Positions 53,022 to 62,786 are shown, counted from the first letter of the stretch. The stretch is DNA of 64,000 nucleotides from Microbispora hainanensis (GCF_006874475.1 NZ_VIRM01000002.1:1-64000), one strand, 5' to 3'. Numbers and translations are program-made. The notes: generated by a model not told the origin, from the letters alone.

Positions 53022-53576
53022 TTGGCGCTGTCCACCCGGGGGGTGATCATCGCCGGGGTGGTCACCGGGCTCGCGTTCGCCGCCGTCGCGGGCGGCAAGG
53101 GGATGACGGACCGGCCCGCCGCCAAATCCTCCGTCGTACCCAAGCGGATCGACATCCCGGCGCTGCGCCTCAAGGCCCCCCTGATGAAGCTCGGCCTGTC
53201 CGACGAGGGCGACGTCGAACTGCCGCCGTTCGACAAGCCGTCCACCGCGGGCTGGTACACGGGAAGCGCCGTGCCGGGCGACCCCGGCGCCTCCGTGATC
53301 ATCGGCCACGTGGACACCAAGACCGCGCCCGCCGTCTTCTACCGGCTGCGCGACCTGCGCCGGGGAGAGGTCGTCAAGGTGGTGCGCAGCGACGGCAGGA
53401 CCGCCTCCTATCGGGTCGAGTCGGTGGAGCGCGTGCCGAAGGACGACTTCCCGGCCGAGCGCGTCTACACCGAAGACGGCCTGCGCCTGATCACCTGCGG
53501 CGGCGCCTTCGACTGGTCGCGGCACGAATACCGCGACAACGTCATCGTCTACGCCTCCCTGATCCGCGACGCCTGA
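53022..53576 (+). CDS. Class F-like sortase
   Basis: The 184-aa protein has an N-terminal membrane anchor (GVIIAGVVTGLAFAAVAGG) and a sortase domain with catalytic His96 in IIGHVDT, Cys159 in LITCGG and Arg171 in HEYRDNVIVYA. The short size and ITCGG context fit class F. TTG at 53022 has GGGG 7 nt upstream; GTG at 53043 is the alternative. It is probably co-translated with the preceding surface protein. Confidence 0.85.
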   Translation: MALSTRGVIIAGVVTGLAFAAVAGGKGMTDRPAAKSSVVPKRIDIPALRLKAPLMKLGLSDEGDVELPPFDKPSTAGWYTGSAVPGDPGASVIIGHVDTKTAPAVFYRLRDLRRGEVVKVVRSDGRTASYRVESVERVPKDDFPAERVYTEDGLRLITCGGAFDWSRHEYRDNVIVYASLIRDA

Positions 53577-53698
53577 AGCCCGCCTGATCGCCGGCGGCAG
53601 CCGTACGGCCGGGACCGTGGCGGCGGTGAGGACCGGGCGGCGGGGGCCGGTCCCTGGCGTGGCCGTCCGCCTCCGCACAGCGACTACGCTTGACCTTC

Positions 53699-54421
53699 GT
53701 GCTTGTTCTGGCCTTCGACACCGCCACTCCCGCCGTCACCGTCGCGCTGCACGACGGCGTCCGCGTGGTGGCGGAGTCGACCACGATCGACGCGCGGCGG
53801 CACGGGGAGCTCCTCGCACCCGCCGTCGAGCACGTCCTGCGCGAGTCCGGCGCGACGCTCAAGGACGTCACCGCCATCGTCGCCGGGACCGGCCCCGGGC
53901 CGTACACCGGGCTGCGGGTCGGCCTGATGACCGCGACGGCGCTGGCCATGGCCGCCGGGGTGCCGGCGTTCGGGATGTGCACGCTCGACGCCCTCGCGTA
54001 CGCCGCGCGGGAGAGCGGTCCGTTCCTCGTCGCGACCGACGCGCGCCGCAAGGAGGTCTTCTGGGCCCGGTACGGCGACCCGCGCACGCGGCTCGACGGG
54101 CCGCGCGTGGACCGGCCGCACGACCTGCCCGGGGAACTGCCGGTGATCGGCGCGGGCGGCGCCATGTATGCCGACGTGATCGGCCCCGACCGGGTGCGCG
54201 GCCCCGAACACCCCTCGGCGGGCGCGCTCGCTGCCCTGGCGGCCGAACATCTCGCGACGCTGAGCGAGGAGGAGGCGGCGGAGCTCGCCCGGGTGCCCGA
54301 GGGCCGCGTGGACTCGGTCGAGAAGGCGCGGGAGCTGGCCGTGCTCGGCCCGCCCCGGCCCATCTACCTGCGGCGTCCCGACGCGCAGGTGCCCGGGGCG
54401 CCGAAGCGGGTGACGGCGTGA
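53699..54421 (+). CDS. tsaB: tRNA t6A synthesis protein TsaB
   Basis: The 240-aa protein is the non-catalytic ASKHA-fold partner of TsaD. MLVLAFDTATPAVTVALHDG at the N-terminus and GTGPGPYTGLRVGL are typical. GTG at 53699 is preferred; TACGCT lies 8 nt upstream, suggesting a leaderless transcript. TTG at 53690 is also in frame. Confidence 0.94.
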   Translation: MLVLAFDTATPAVTVALHDGVRVVAESTTIDARRHGELLAPAVEHVLRESGATLKDVTAIVAGTGPGPYTGLRVGLMTATALAMAAGVPAFGMCTLDALAYAARESGPFLVATDARRKEVFWARYGDPRTRLDGPRVDRPHDLPGELPVIGAGGAMYADVIGPDRVRGPEHPSAGALAALAAEHLATLSEEEAAELARVPEGRVDSVEKARELAVLGPPRPIYLRRPDAQVPGAPKRVTA

Positions 54422-54440
54422 TCCGCCACGGAGGCACGCC

Positions 54441-54929
54441 ATGAGGCAGACCGAGGTCGTGCTGCGCCGGATGACCCACGATGATCTGCCCGCCGTGATG
54501 CACATCGAGCGGACCACGTTTCCCGCGGACGCCTGGAGCGAGGCCATGATGCGCGGCGAGCTGGCCGACCAGCCGCGCACCCGGCACTACGTCGTCGCCG
54601 AGGTGGGCGACCGCGTCGTGGGGTACGCCGGTCTGGCGGCGGCGGGCGACCAGGCCGACGTCCAGACGATCGCGGTCCTCGCCGATCACCGGCGCGCCGG
54701 CGTCGGGACCGCGCTGTTGAACGAGCTGCTCACCGAGGCCGCCCGCCGCGGCGCGGTCTCGGTGTTCCTGGAGGTCCGCGCCGACAACCCGGCCGCGCAG
54801 GCGATGTACGAGCGGTTCGGTTTCCGGCGGCTGGGCCTGCGACGGCGCTACTACGAAGACGGCACCGACGCCATCACCATGGTGAAGGACCTCGGGCCAC
54901 GAGACGGAGATCTGGGGGGCGGGGCATGA
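54441..54929 (+). CDS. rimI: Ribosomal-protein-alanine N-acetyltransferase-like
   Basis: The 162-aa GNAT protein has the acetyl-CoA-binding [19 protein letters not shown] segment and the [17 protein letters not shown] motif characteristic of RimI. It lies between tsaB and tsaD, the standard actinobacterial position. The true substrate is not determined by the sequence. Confidence 0.92.
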   Translation: MRQTEVVLRRMTHDDLPAVMHIERTTFPADAWSEAMMRGELADQPRTRHYVVAEVGDRVVGYAGLAAAGDQADVQTIAVLADHRRAGVGTALLNELLTEAARRGAVSVFLEVRADNPAAQAMYERFGFRRLGLRRRYYEDGTDAITMVKDLGPRDGDLGGGA

Positions 54930-54951
54930 GCCGCACAGGCGAGGAGGCGGC

Positions 54952-55989
54952 ATGAGCAGGCATGACGAGCCGATCGTGCTGGGGATCGAGACGTCCTGCG
55001 ACGAGACGGGCATAGGCATCGTCCGCGGCCACACGCTGCTGGCCAACACCGTCGCCTCCAGCATGGACGAGCACGCCCGCTTCGGCGGCGTCGTGCCCGA
55101 GGTGGCCTCGCGGGCTCACCTGGAGGCGATGACGCCCACGGTCGAGGGCGCGCTGGCCGCCGCCGGGCTGCGCTTCTCCGACATCGACGCTGTCGCCGTC
55201 ACCGCGGGCCCCGGGCTCGCGGGTGCGCTGCTCGTCGGCGTGGCCGCCGCCAAGGCGTACGCGCTGGGGCTCGGCGTCCCGCTCTACGGGGTCAACCATC
55301 TCGCCGCGCACGTCGCCGTGGACCAGCTGGAGCACGGCCCGCTGCCCAAGCCCTCGGTCGCGCTGCTGGTCTCGGGAGGGCACTCCTCGCTGCTCCTGGT
55401 GCCCGACGTGGCCCAGGACGTGATCTCGCTCGGGTCGACCGTGGACGACGCGGCCGGGGAGGCGTTCGACAAGGTGGCGCGGGTGCTCGGGCTGCCCTTC
55501 CCCGGCGGGCCGCACATCGACCGGGCCGCCCGCGAGGGCTCGGGCACGGCGGTGGCGTTCCCGCGCGGCAAGTACGACGACGGCACCCTCGACTTCTCCT
55601 TCTCTGGCCTGAAGACGGCCGTGGCGCGGTGGGTCGAGGCCCGCGAGGCGGCGGGCGAGACGGTGCCCGTGGCCGACGTCGCCGCGTCGTTCCAGGAGGC
55701 GGTCGTGGACGTGCTCACCCGCAAGGCGCTGCAGGCGTGCGCCCGCTATGACGTGAAGGACCTGCTGATCGGGGGCGGCGTGGCCGCCAACTCCCGGCTG
55801 CGTGCCATGGCCCAGGAGCGCTGCGACGCGGCCGGGGTGCGCCTGCGGGTGCCGCGGCCCGGCCTGTGCACCGACAACGGCGCGATGGTGGCGGCGCTCG
55901 GGGCGAACCTGGTGGCGGCGGGCGTCCAGCCCTCCACCCTGGACATCCCGGCGGACTCCTCGCTCCCGATCACCGTCGTCAACGTCTGA
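54952..55989 (+). CDS. tsaD: tRNA threonylcarbamoyltransferase TsaD
   Basis: The 345-aa catalytic subunit transfers threonylcarbamoyl to tRNA A37. It begins with [15 protein letters not shown], has the metal-binding histidines in VNHLAAHV, a [11 protein letters not shown] loop, and [11 protein letters not shown]. Length is normal. It is last in the tsaB-rimI-tsaD run and converges on the coiled-coil gene. Confidence 0.96.
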   Translation: MSRHDEPIVLGIETSCDETGIGIVRGHTLLANTVASSMDEHARFGGVVPEVASRAHLEAMTPTVEGALAAAGLRFSDIDAVAVTAGPGLAGALLVGVAAAKAYALGLGVPLYGVNHLAAHVAVDQLEHGPLPKPSVALLVSGGHSSLLLVPDVAQDVISLGSTVDDAAGEAFDKVARVLGLPFPGGPHIDRAAREGSGTAVAFPRGKYDDGTLDFSFSGLKTAVARWVEAREAAGETVPVADVAASFQEAVVDVLTRKALQACARYDVKDLLIGGGVAANSRLRAMAQERCDAAGVRLRVPRPGLCTDNGAMVAALGANLVAAGVQPSTLDIPADSSLPITVVNV

Positions 55990-56012
55990 CCGCCGCGCTT
56001 CGCCTCGGCGGT

Positions 56013-56951
56013 TCAGTCGGCGTGGCCGCGGGCGGGGCGCAGGAGGACCTCGGCGAGGGCCAGCATGGTCTCCTCCAGGGCGGCGAGCCGCCGGGCCACG
56101 TCGCCCCGCGCCGGTTCCATGGCGCGGGTGACCGCGTCCGAGACGGTCTCGGCGATCTGTTCGCGGTCGGGCCTGCTGCGCACCGCGTCCGCGAGGGGCA
56201 CGACGGCCCCCGCCGCCAGGGTGAGGTCGGCGTTCATGCCCGCGATGGTGGTGCTCATCTCGTCCACGCCGGCGGCGACGTCCCCGACGCCCGCGCCCAG
56301 CGCGGCCACCCTGGCGTCCATGCCCTCGACGGCGTGACCGAGACCGGCCACGGTGCCGCGCAGCTCCCCGATGCCGAGGTCGGCGGGCAGGTTTCCGACG
56401 CGCTCGCCGACCGCCTCGACCCCGCTCTCCACCGCGTCGATCCGGCCGCCGACCGAGTCGAGCCGTTCGACCACGACGGCCTCGAGCCGTTCGGTGCGCT
56501 CGGTGAGCGCGGCCAGGGTCTTGTCGATCCGGGTGAACCGCCCGGCGGCGGCCTCCATGCTTCCCTGGAACTTGCCGAGCCGGTGCGAGACGTCCGCCAT
56601 CCGCTCGGCGAGGCTCTGGGTCCGGCCGCCGACCTCGTCCACGTGGTCGCGCAGCAGTTCCATGTGCTGGGCCAGCCCCTCCGCCCACGTGGGCGGCCGG
56701 ACCGTCATGTCGTCGAGCCGCTGGCTGATCGCTTCGAGCGCGACGCCGAGGCCGCCCAGCTCACGCTCGCGCACCTCGCGCAGGAGCCACTCCATGCCTT
56801 CCAGCCGCTGGCGGATCTCGTCGAGCACGGCGCCCTGCGTCCTCTGCTCGTAGACGTGGTCCTGGGCCGCCCGGGCGAGCAGCTCACGCATCCGGTCGGA
56901 GATGGCGGTCTGGCTGCCCGCCTGGAGGAGGTTGTGGCTGGAATGCTCCAC
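56013..56951 (-). CDS. Coiled-coil protein of unknown function
   Basis: The 312-aa protein is almost entirely amphipathic helix with heptad-like spacing (for example IDAVESGVEAVGERVGNLP and MDARVAALGAGVGDVAAGV). It has no signal peptide or membrane helix. It is rich in Ala, Glu, Arg and Val and has only short non-helical breaks (VRPPTWAEG). It starts with GTG at 56951. A structural or scaffold role is plausible, but no family was recognised. Confidence 0.75.
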   Translation of the reverse strand: MEHSSHNLLQAGSQTAISDRMRELLARAAQDHVYEQRTQGAVLDEIRQRLEGMEWLLREVRERELGGLGVALEAISQRLDDMTVRPPTWAEGLAQHMELLRDHVDEVGGRTQSLAERMADVSHRLGKFQGSMEAAAGRFTRIDKTLAALTERTERLEAVVVERLDSVGGRIDAVESGVEAVGERVGNLPADLGIGELRGTVAGLGHAVEGMDARVAALGAGVGDVAAGVDEMSTTIAGMNADLTLAAGAVVPLADAVRSRPDREQIAETVSDAVTRAMEPARGDVARRLAALEETMLALAEVLLRPARGHAD

Positions 56952-57106
56952 CGAGAATGCTCCTTCACTCGCCGAAACGTCGGTTCGGCCCGTCTCGCGC
57001 AGATGAACGAACAGGCGGCACGCCCGACGGCCAACTTTAGGCCCTGACCCGCGGCCATCAGGCGTGGAATGAGAAAGGCGGTAATTGCCGGTGAATTGTC
57101 GCGGTT

Positions 57107-58345
57107 TTACCCGTCCGTGCTGGTAGCGGGCCTGCAGAGCAGGGCGAACGGCCTTTCTTCGATGCGGGTGAGCACGATCACGCAGGAATTGTCACCGGAA
57201 AGCCGAAGATCCTTGCGCAGCCGTTCGACGTCGACGGCGGACCCGCGCTTCTTGATGGTGACCACGCCGACGCGCCGCTCGCGCAGCGCCGCTCTCAGCC
57301 GCTTGAGCGAGAACGGCATGACGTCGGTCACCTCGTAGCAGGGCGCCCATTCCGTCCGTACGAGCCGGTCGCCGGTGATGTAGGCGATCCGGGGATCGAG
57401 CAGACGGCCGGACACGAGGGCCGCCACCTCGGCGACCAGATGGGCCCGCACCGCGGCGCCGTCGGGCTCGTAGAGATAGCGGCTCACCGGCCCGGTCTCC
57501 GCCTCCGCGCCGGACGCAGTGAGCGTGGCTCCGGACGGCAGCAGGGTGGCGCGGCGCCCGCCCGGTCCCAGGCCGGTCCAGATCGCCGCCTCCTTCACCT
57601 CGCCGCGGTAGGACACCCACTCGGCCTCGGCGCCCTCCGGGATGAACTCGTACGGGATGCCGGGGGCCACCTTCAGGCAGGCCGCCGGGGCGCGGGCCAC
57701 CAGGTCGAGCACGACCGGCCACGTGGGGGAGTAGGCCATCGGGTCGAAGGTCCGACCCCTCGCCCCTCTTCTGGCGGGATCGGCGAACAGCAGGCCGTAT
57801 CCGCGGGGGTCGGCCAGCGCGGCGTCGCCCGTGCGGACATCGACCAGGGCCGACAGGCCGAGCGCCGCCGCGTTGGCGCGGGCGATCTCCACGGTCAGCG
57901 GGTCGAGGTCCACGGCGTGCACCGGGCAGCCCGCCCTCGCCAGCGCGAGCAGGTCGCCGCCGATCCCGGAGCAGACGTCCAGCACGGCGGGGCCGCCCTC
58001 CGGCCCTCCGCCGGCCCGGATCCCGTCGGCCCGGATCCCGTCGGCCCGGATCCCGGCGGCGCGGATTCTCGTGGCGCGGTGTGCGGCGACCTCGGGACGG
58101 GTGGCCTGCTCCAGCCCATGAGGGGTGAAGTACATGACGGCGGCGTCGGGCCCGAACTTCGCCTCGGCCCGCCGCCGCAGCGACGCCTGGGTGAGCGCCG
58201 CCGCCGTCAGGTCGGCCGGGTGGCTCCGGCGCATCGCGCTCGCGGCGGCCACGGGATCGGCGCCGTCGGCGAGTATCTTCACGGCCTCGTCGAGGGCCCC
58301 GCGCCCGGCGGGCGTGAGCAGCGTGCGGAAGGAGTCCAGGTCCAC
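57107..58345 (-). CDS. SAM-dependent methyltransferase, THUMP-like domain
   Basis: The 412-aa protein has a helical N-terminus, a Rossmann methyltransferase core (VLDVCSGIGGDLLALARAG, then VDLDPLTVEIARANAAALG, then FADPARRGARG) and a C-terminal THUMP-like domain (AYITGDRLVRTEW, VVTIKKRGSAVDVERLRK). Family members are thought to act on RNA; the substrate is unknown. A linker repeat, IRADG-type pentapeptides, is encoded by three 15-bp units at 58013-58057. Confidence 0.85.
   Translation of the reverse strand: MDLDSFRTLLTPAGRGALDEAVKILADGADPVAAASAMRRSHPADLTAAALTQASLRRRAEAKFGPDAAVMYFTPHGLEQATRPEVAAHRATRIRAAGIRADGIRADGIRAGGGPEGGPAVLDVCSGIGGDLLALARAGCPVHAVDLDPLTVEIARANAAALGLSALVDVRTGDAALADPRGYGLLFADPARRGARGRTFDPMAYSPTWPVVLDLVARAPAACLKVAPGIPYEFIPEGAEAEWVSYRGEVKEAAIWTGLGPGGRRATLLPSGATLTASGAEAETGPVSRYLYEPDGAAVRAHLVAEVAALVSGRLLDPRIAYITGDRLVRTEWAPCYEVTDVMPFSLKRLRAALRERRVGVVTIKKRGSAVDVERLRKDLRLSGDNSCVIVLTRIEERPFALLCRPATSTDG
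58013..58057. repeat. Three 15-bp tandem repeats inside methyltransferase gene
   Basis: GGCCCGGATCCCGTC occurs at 58013-58027 and 58028-58042, with a variant at 58043-58057. The repeats keep the reading frame and encode the GIRADGIRADGIRAGG linker, between the N-terminal helices and the methyltransferase core. Confidence 0.85.
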
Positions 58346-58420
58346 GCTCGCGACGCTACCGCCTGCGGGTCGCGCACGTCGGCCGGAGGCTCTGCCCTGT
58401 GGACAACCCGGCGGCGGCGA

Positions 58421-58515
58421 CCACGGAGGCGGCGACCATGGAGGCGATTACCACGGAGGCGGCGGCCACGGAGGCGGCGACCATGGAGGCGGCGGCCACG
58501 GAGGCGGCGACCACG
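58421..58515. repeat. 15-bp minisatellite, about 6.3 copies
   Basis: Units of the form CCACGGAGGCGGCGA run from 58421 to 58515 with T/C and A/G variants (CCATGG alternates with CCACGG). The array fills the gap between the methyltransferase start (58345) and the marR stop (58527), just upstream of the methyltransferase. It contains no spacers and is not a CRISPR array. Confidence 0.9.
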
Positions 58516-58526
58516 CTCCGGGCCGG

Positions 58527-59147
58527 TCAGCGGGAGCCGACGTCGCCGAGCGAGGCGAGCAGCTTGCAGAGCAGCCCCGACAGCCGCTCCCGGTCCTCGC
58601 CCGTGAGGCCGGAGAGCATCCGCTCCTCGTTGGCCACGTGACCCTCCAGCAGGGCGTCGACCACCGTGCGGCCCTCGTCGGTGAGGGTGATCAGGACCAT
58701 GCGGCGGTTGGACGGCGCGACCTCCCGGTGGACCAGGCCCCGGGCGACGAGGCGGTCCACCCGGTTGGTGAGCGCCGCGGAGCTGACCATGGCGGCGGTG
58801 GCGAGATCGCTCATGCAGAGCCGGTGATCGGGGTTGGCGCGGCGGAGCGTCGCGAGCACGTCGAACTCCCACGGTTCGAGGTCGTGCCCGGCGAAATACT
58901 CCTTGATGCCCTTTTCGAGCAGGCGGGACGCGCGAGAGATCCGCCCGGCCACTCCCATCGCCGAGCAGTCGACGTCCGGGCGCACCCGGGCCCACTGGCC
59001 GAGGATCTGGTCGACGGCGTCGTTGCGGGGAGCGGGATCGCCGACGGTGCCGTTCGCGAGGGTGCCGTTCGCGAGGGTGCCGTTCGCGAGGGTGCCGTTC
59101 GCGAGGGTGTCGTTCCCGGGGGTCTCGTTCGTGAGGGTGTCGTTCAT
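58527..59147 (-). CDS. MarR-family regulator with N-terminal repeats
   Basis: The 206-aa protein has a 25-30 residue N-terminal tract of NGTLA-like pentapeptides, then a MarR winged-helix domain: WEFDVLATLRRAN, LATAAMVSSAALTNRVDRL (recognition helix), and the wing SNRRMVLITLTDEG. It is divergent from an NAD-dependent reductase/epimerase gene, and a palindrome lies between them. ATG at 59147 is chosen, because starts at 59195 and 59207 fall in or next to the operator; the ribosome site is poor. Confidence 0.85.
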   Translation of the reverse strand: MNDTLTNETPGNDTLANGTLANGTLANGTLANGTVGDPAPRNDAVDQILGQWARVRPDVDCSAMGVAGRISRASRLLEKGIKEYFAGHDLEPWEFDVLATLRRANPDHRLCMSDLATAAMVSSAALTNRVDRLVARGLVHREVAPSNRRMVLITLTDEGRTVVDALLEGHVANEERMLSGLTGEDRERLSGLLCKLLASLGDVGSR

Positions 59148-59150
59148 AGC
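59046..59150. repeat. Seven 15-bp repeats coding the MarR N-terminus
   Basis: GGTGCCGTTCGCGAG is exact in four consecutive units (59046-59105). Three diverged units follow (59106-59150), the last of them covering the start codon. On the minus strand they encode a repeated N-G-T-L-A pentapeptide. The 15-bp period keeps the frame. Confidence 0.9.
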
Positions 59151-59202
59151 GCGCGCGGTCTGGGTTCTCCTCGCCGCTCCTCCTCCGCCACCCATCGTAA
59201 CC

Positions 59203-59224
59203 GACATTTCGACGTTGAAATGTC
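59203..59224. promoter_or_regulatory. Probable MarR operator
   Basis: GACATTTC (59203-59210) and GAAATGTC (59217-59224) are perfect inverted arms around GACGTT; 20 of 22 positions are symmetric. It overlaps the -35 of the divergent reductase gene. A partial copy, GTCAAATGTC, is at 59259-59268. Confidence 0.7.
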
Positions 59225-59244
59225 TGCCGAATCTGCGCTACCTT
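59215..59244 (+). promoter_or_regulatory. Promoter of the divergent reductase gene
   Basis: TTGAAA (59215-59220) and TACCTT (59239-59244) are separated by 18 nt. The -35 lies in the right half of the palindromic operator, so a bound regulator should repress. On the minus strand TACGAT (complement of 59194-59199) is a candidate -10 for marR. Confidence 0.55.
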
Positions 59245-59286
59245 CTGCATCGAACAGTCAAATGTCGAAGTGTTAGAGGTGGAAAG

Positions 59287-60129
59287 ATGAAGGTCCTGGT
59301 GCTGGGCGCGACGGGGTACATCGGTTCGGTGCTGGCGGAGCGCCTCGCCGAGCGCGGCCACGAGGTGGTCGCGCTCGTCCGGCCGAAGGCCCACGACACC
59401 GCCGTTCCGGGCGAGGTGCGCCATGGCGACCTGTACGAACCCGAGACCCTCAAGAGCGCGGTGACGCCGGACATCGACGTCGTCGTACACGCCGCCAACC
59501 CCACCGGGGACGAGCAGGTGGACGTCGCGGCGGTCGAGGCGCTGGCCGGAGGGGGCGCCCGGCTCGTCTACACCAGCGGCGTCTGGGTGCTCGGCGCCAC
59601 CACCGAGGCGGCGGGCGAGGACGCGCCGGTGAACCCCATCACCCCTTCCCGCTATCGCCCACGGGTGGAGCGGCTCGTGCTCGACGCGGGCGGCGTCGTC
59701 GTCAGGCCCGGCATCGTGTACGGCCGGGGCGCCGGCATCCCCACCGTGCTCACCGCCCCCGGGCAGGAGGACGGCCGGTATGTCCACGCGGGCGGCCCGG
59801 TGCCGACCTGGGCGACCGTGCACGTCGACGACCTGGCGGACCTGCTCGTGCTCGCGATCGAGAAGGCGGCGCCGGGGAGCCTCTTCCACGCCGTCGCCGA
59901 GGAGGCGGTGAGCGTCGCCGACGTGGCGGCGGCCGCGGGCCGTACGGGGAGGGCCGTGCCGTGGCCGATCGACGAGGCGGGCGAGGTGCTCGGGCGTCCC
60001 TTCGCCGAGGGGCTGGCCCTGAGCCAGGTGGTGAGCGGCGACCTCGCCAGGAAGGTCCTCGGCTGGCGGCCGAGCCGCCCCGGCATTGTCGAGGACGTCC
60101 GGTCCGGCTCGTACGCCTCCCGCGCCTGA
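59287..60129 (+). CDS. NAD-dependent epimerase/NmrA-like reductase
   Basis: The 280-aa protein has a Rossmann N-terminus (VLVLGATGYIGSVLAERL). The catalytic-site region resembles extended SDRs but the Tyr-x-x-x-Lys motif is not clear (SRYRPRVERL stands there), so an atypical or non-catalytic role is possible. ATG at 59287 is preceded by AGAGGTGGAAAG. Divergent from and likely controlled by the MarR protein. Confidence 0.82.
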   Translation: MKVLVLGATGYIGSVLAERLAERGHEVVALVRPKAHDTAVPGEVRHGDLYEPETLKSAVTPDIDVVVHAANPTGDEQVDVAAVEALAGGGARLVYTSGVWVLGATTEAAGEDAPVNPITPSRYRPRVERLVLDAGGVVVRPGIVYGRGAGIPTVLTAPGQEDGRYVHAGGPVPTWATVHVDDLADLLVLAIEKAAPGSLFHAVAEEAVSVADVAAAAGRTGRAVPWPIDEAGEVLGRPFAEGLALSQVVSGDLARKVLGWRPSRPGIVEDVRSGSYASRA

Positions 60130-60318
60130 CCGTTTCCGCAACCTGGCCCCGCGATCTGGCCCCGCGCCCCGGCCCCGCCGCCTGGCCCGCTGTCTGTCCC
60201 CGCGGGAGGCGCCGGTCCGCCGGAAGGGGTGGCGGTGACGCCGGCGCGGCGGACGGCTCAACGCACAACCTCGGGCGTGTTGCCGCCGGACGCGTCTGAC
60301 CTGCGATGCCGGTTCGTG

Positions 60319-60347
60319 TTGACTGTCACGCGCCACTTGCATACTGT
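60319..60347 (+). promoter_or_regulatory. groESL promoter
   Basis: TTGACT (60319-60324) and TACTGT (60342-60347) with a 17-nt spacer form a strong vegetative promoter. The CIRCE element begins 7 nt later, over the expected transcription start. Confidence 0.75.
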
Positions 60348-60353
60348 TTCGTG

Positions 60354-60380
60354 TTGGCACTCTGCCATTGAGAGTGCCAA
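60354..60380 (+). promoter_or_regulatory. CIRCE operator (HrcA site)
   Basis: TTGGCACTC (60354-60362) and GAGTGCCAA (60372-60380) are perfect 9-nt arms with a 9-nt spacer, the CIRCE architecture. The usual arm is TTAGCACTC; here position 3 is G, with the compensating C in the other arm. HrcA repression of groESL is expected. Confidence 0.9.
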
Positions 60381-60469
60381 CAGCGACGAGACAGGTCTGA
60401 CACCCGCGACGGCAGGCCGCTGGTCGCCTCTTCAGCTCATTCATCGCAATCTGAAGGGGAGGTCCGATC

Positions 60470-60781
60470 GTGACGACCGCCACCAAGGTTCCCGTTAAGC
60501 CGCTTGGCGACCGCATCGTGGTCCAGCCGCTTGAGGCCGAGCAGACCACCGCCTCCGGCCTGGTCATCCCGGACACCGCCAAGGAGAAGCCGCAGGAGGG
60601 CCGTGTCCTCGCTGTGGGCCCGGGCAACTGGGACGAGGACGGCGAGAAGCGCATCCCGCTCGACGTCAAGGAGGGCGACGTCGTCCTCTACAGCAAGTAC
60701 GGCGGCACCGAGGTCAAGTACGGCGGCGAGGAGTACCTGGTGCTCTCGGCCCGCGACGTGCTCGCCATCATCGAGAAGTAG
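60470..60781 (+). CDS. groES: Co-chaperonin GroES
   Basis: The 103-aa lid protein of the chaperonin begins [18 protein letters not shown] after the GTG. The mobile loop contains [17 protein letters not shown]. It precedes groEL by 66 nt in a CIRCE-controlled operon. Confidence 0.97.
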   Translation: MTTATKVPVKPLGDRIVVQPLEAEQTTASGLVIPDTAKEKPQEGRVLAVGPGNWDEDGEKRIPLDVKEGDVVLYSKYGGTEVKYGGEEYLVLSARDVLAIIEK

Positions 60782-60847
60782 GCCGCGCCGGCTTGTGGAG
60801 CCCCGGGACCATGCGCCCGGGGCTCCGCGCGCTCAAAGGAGACCTGA

Positions 60848-62473
<1,626 letters not shown>

Positions 62474-62786
62474 TCCCGCGCCTTCCGCGCCTCGCGCCCC
62501 GCGCCCGCCCGCAAGGGTGGACCGCGGGGCGCGCTGCTTTTTCCGCCCGACGCCCGTCGTGTCATGGGCCGGACCGCCGGGGACGGAGCGGGCTCACGGG
62601 CAATGCGAACGACGCACGCTTCTTTTTCGCTGTCAAGTCGTCCGGCGTATATCTCTTGTTTTGGGCATTCTGGTTGGAATGTTCCAACGGACGAGTGATC
62701 AGATGATTACGGCGTGTTATCGACGCGTCAATGTGACCAATCCGTAGCCGTTAACCATGACGACATGAACGATCGCGGCGGGCATC
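62474..62786. other. 313-bp groEL-sigma factor gap
   Basis: A hairpin with GCGCCCCGCG (62494-62503) and CGCGGGGCGC (62523-62532) is followed by five T residues (62538-62542) and terminates groESL. A perfect 7-2-7 palindrome, GTTGGAATGTTCCAAC, is at 62673-62688, about 100 nt before the sigma gene. The region from about 62620 to 62780 is A/T-richer than its surroundings, as expected for a promoter, but no clear -35/-10 was fixed. Confidence 0.55.
62494..62542 (+). terminator. groESL terminator
   Basis: A 10-bp perfect GC stem (62494-62503 with 62523-62532) encloses a 19-nt loop. TTTTT follows at 62538-62542. Confidence 0.7.

Larger units (their letters stand above)
60130..60469. other. 340-bp groESL regulatory region
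   Basis: This gap contains a promoter (60319-60347) and a CIRCE-type operator (60354-60380) ahead of groES, and then about 90 nt of leader with AGGGGAGG before the GTG start. The 60130-60318 portion has no recognisable gene. Confidence 0.6.

Noticed and set aside
58421..58515. CRISPR-like or coding repeat
   Set aside because: No spacers, and the short plus-strand frame through it is only the repeat translated; treated as a minisatellite.
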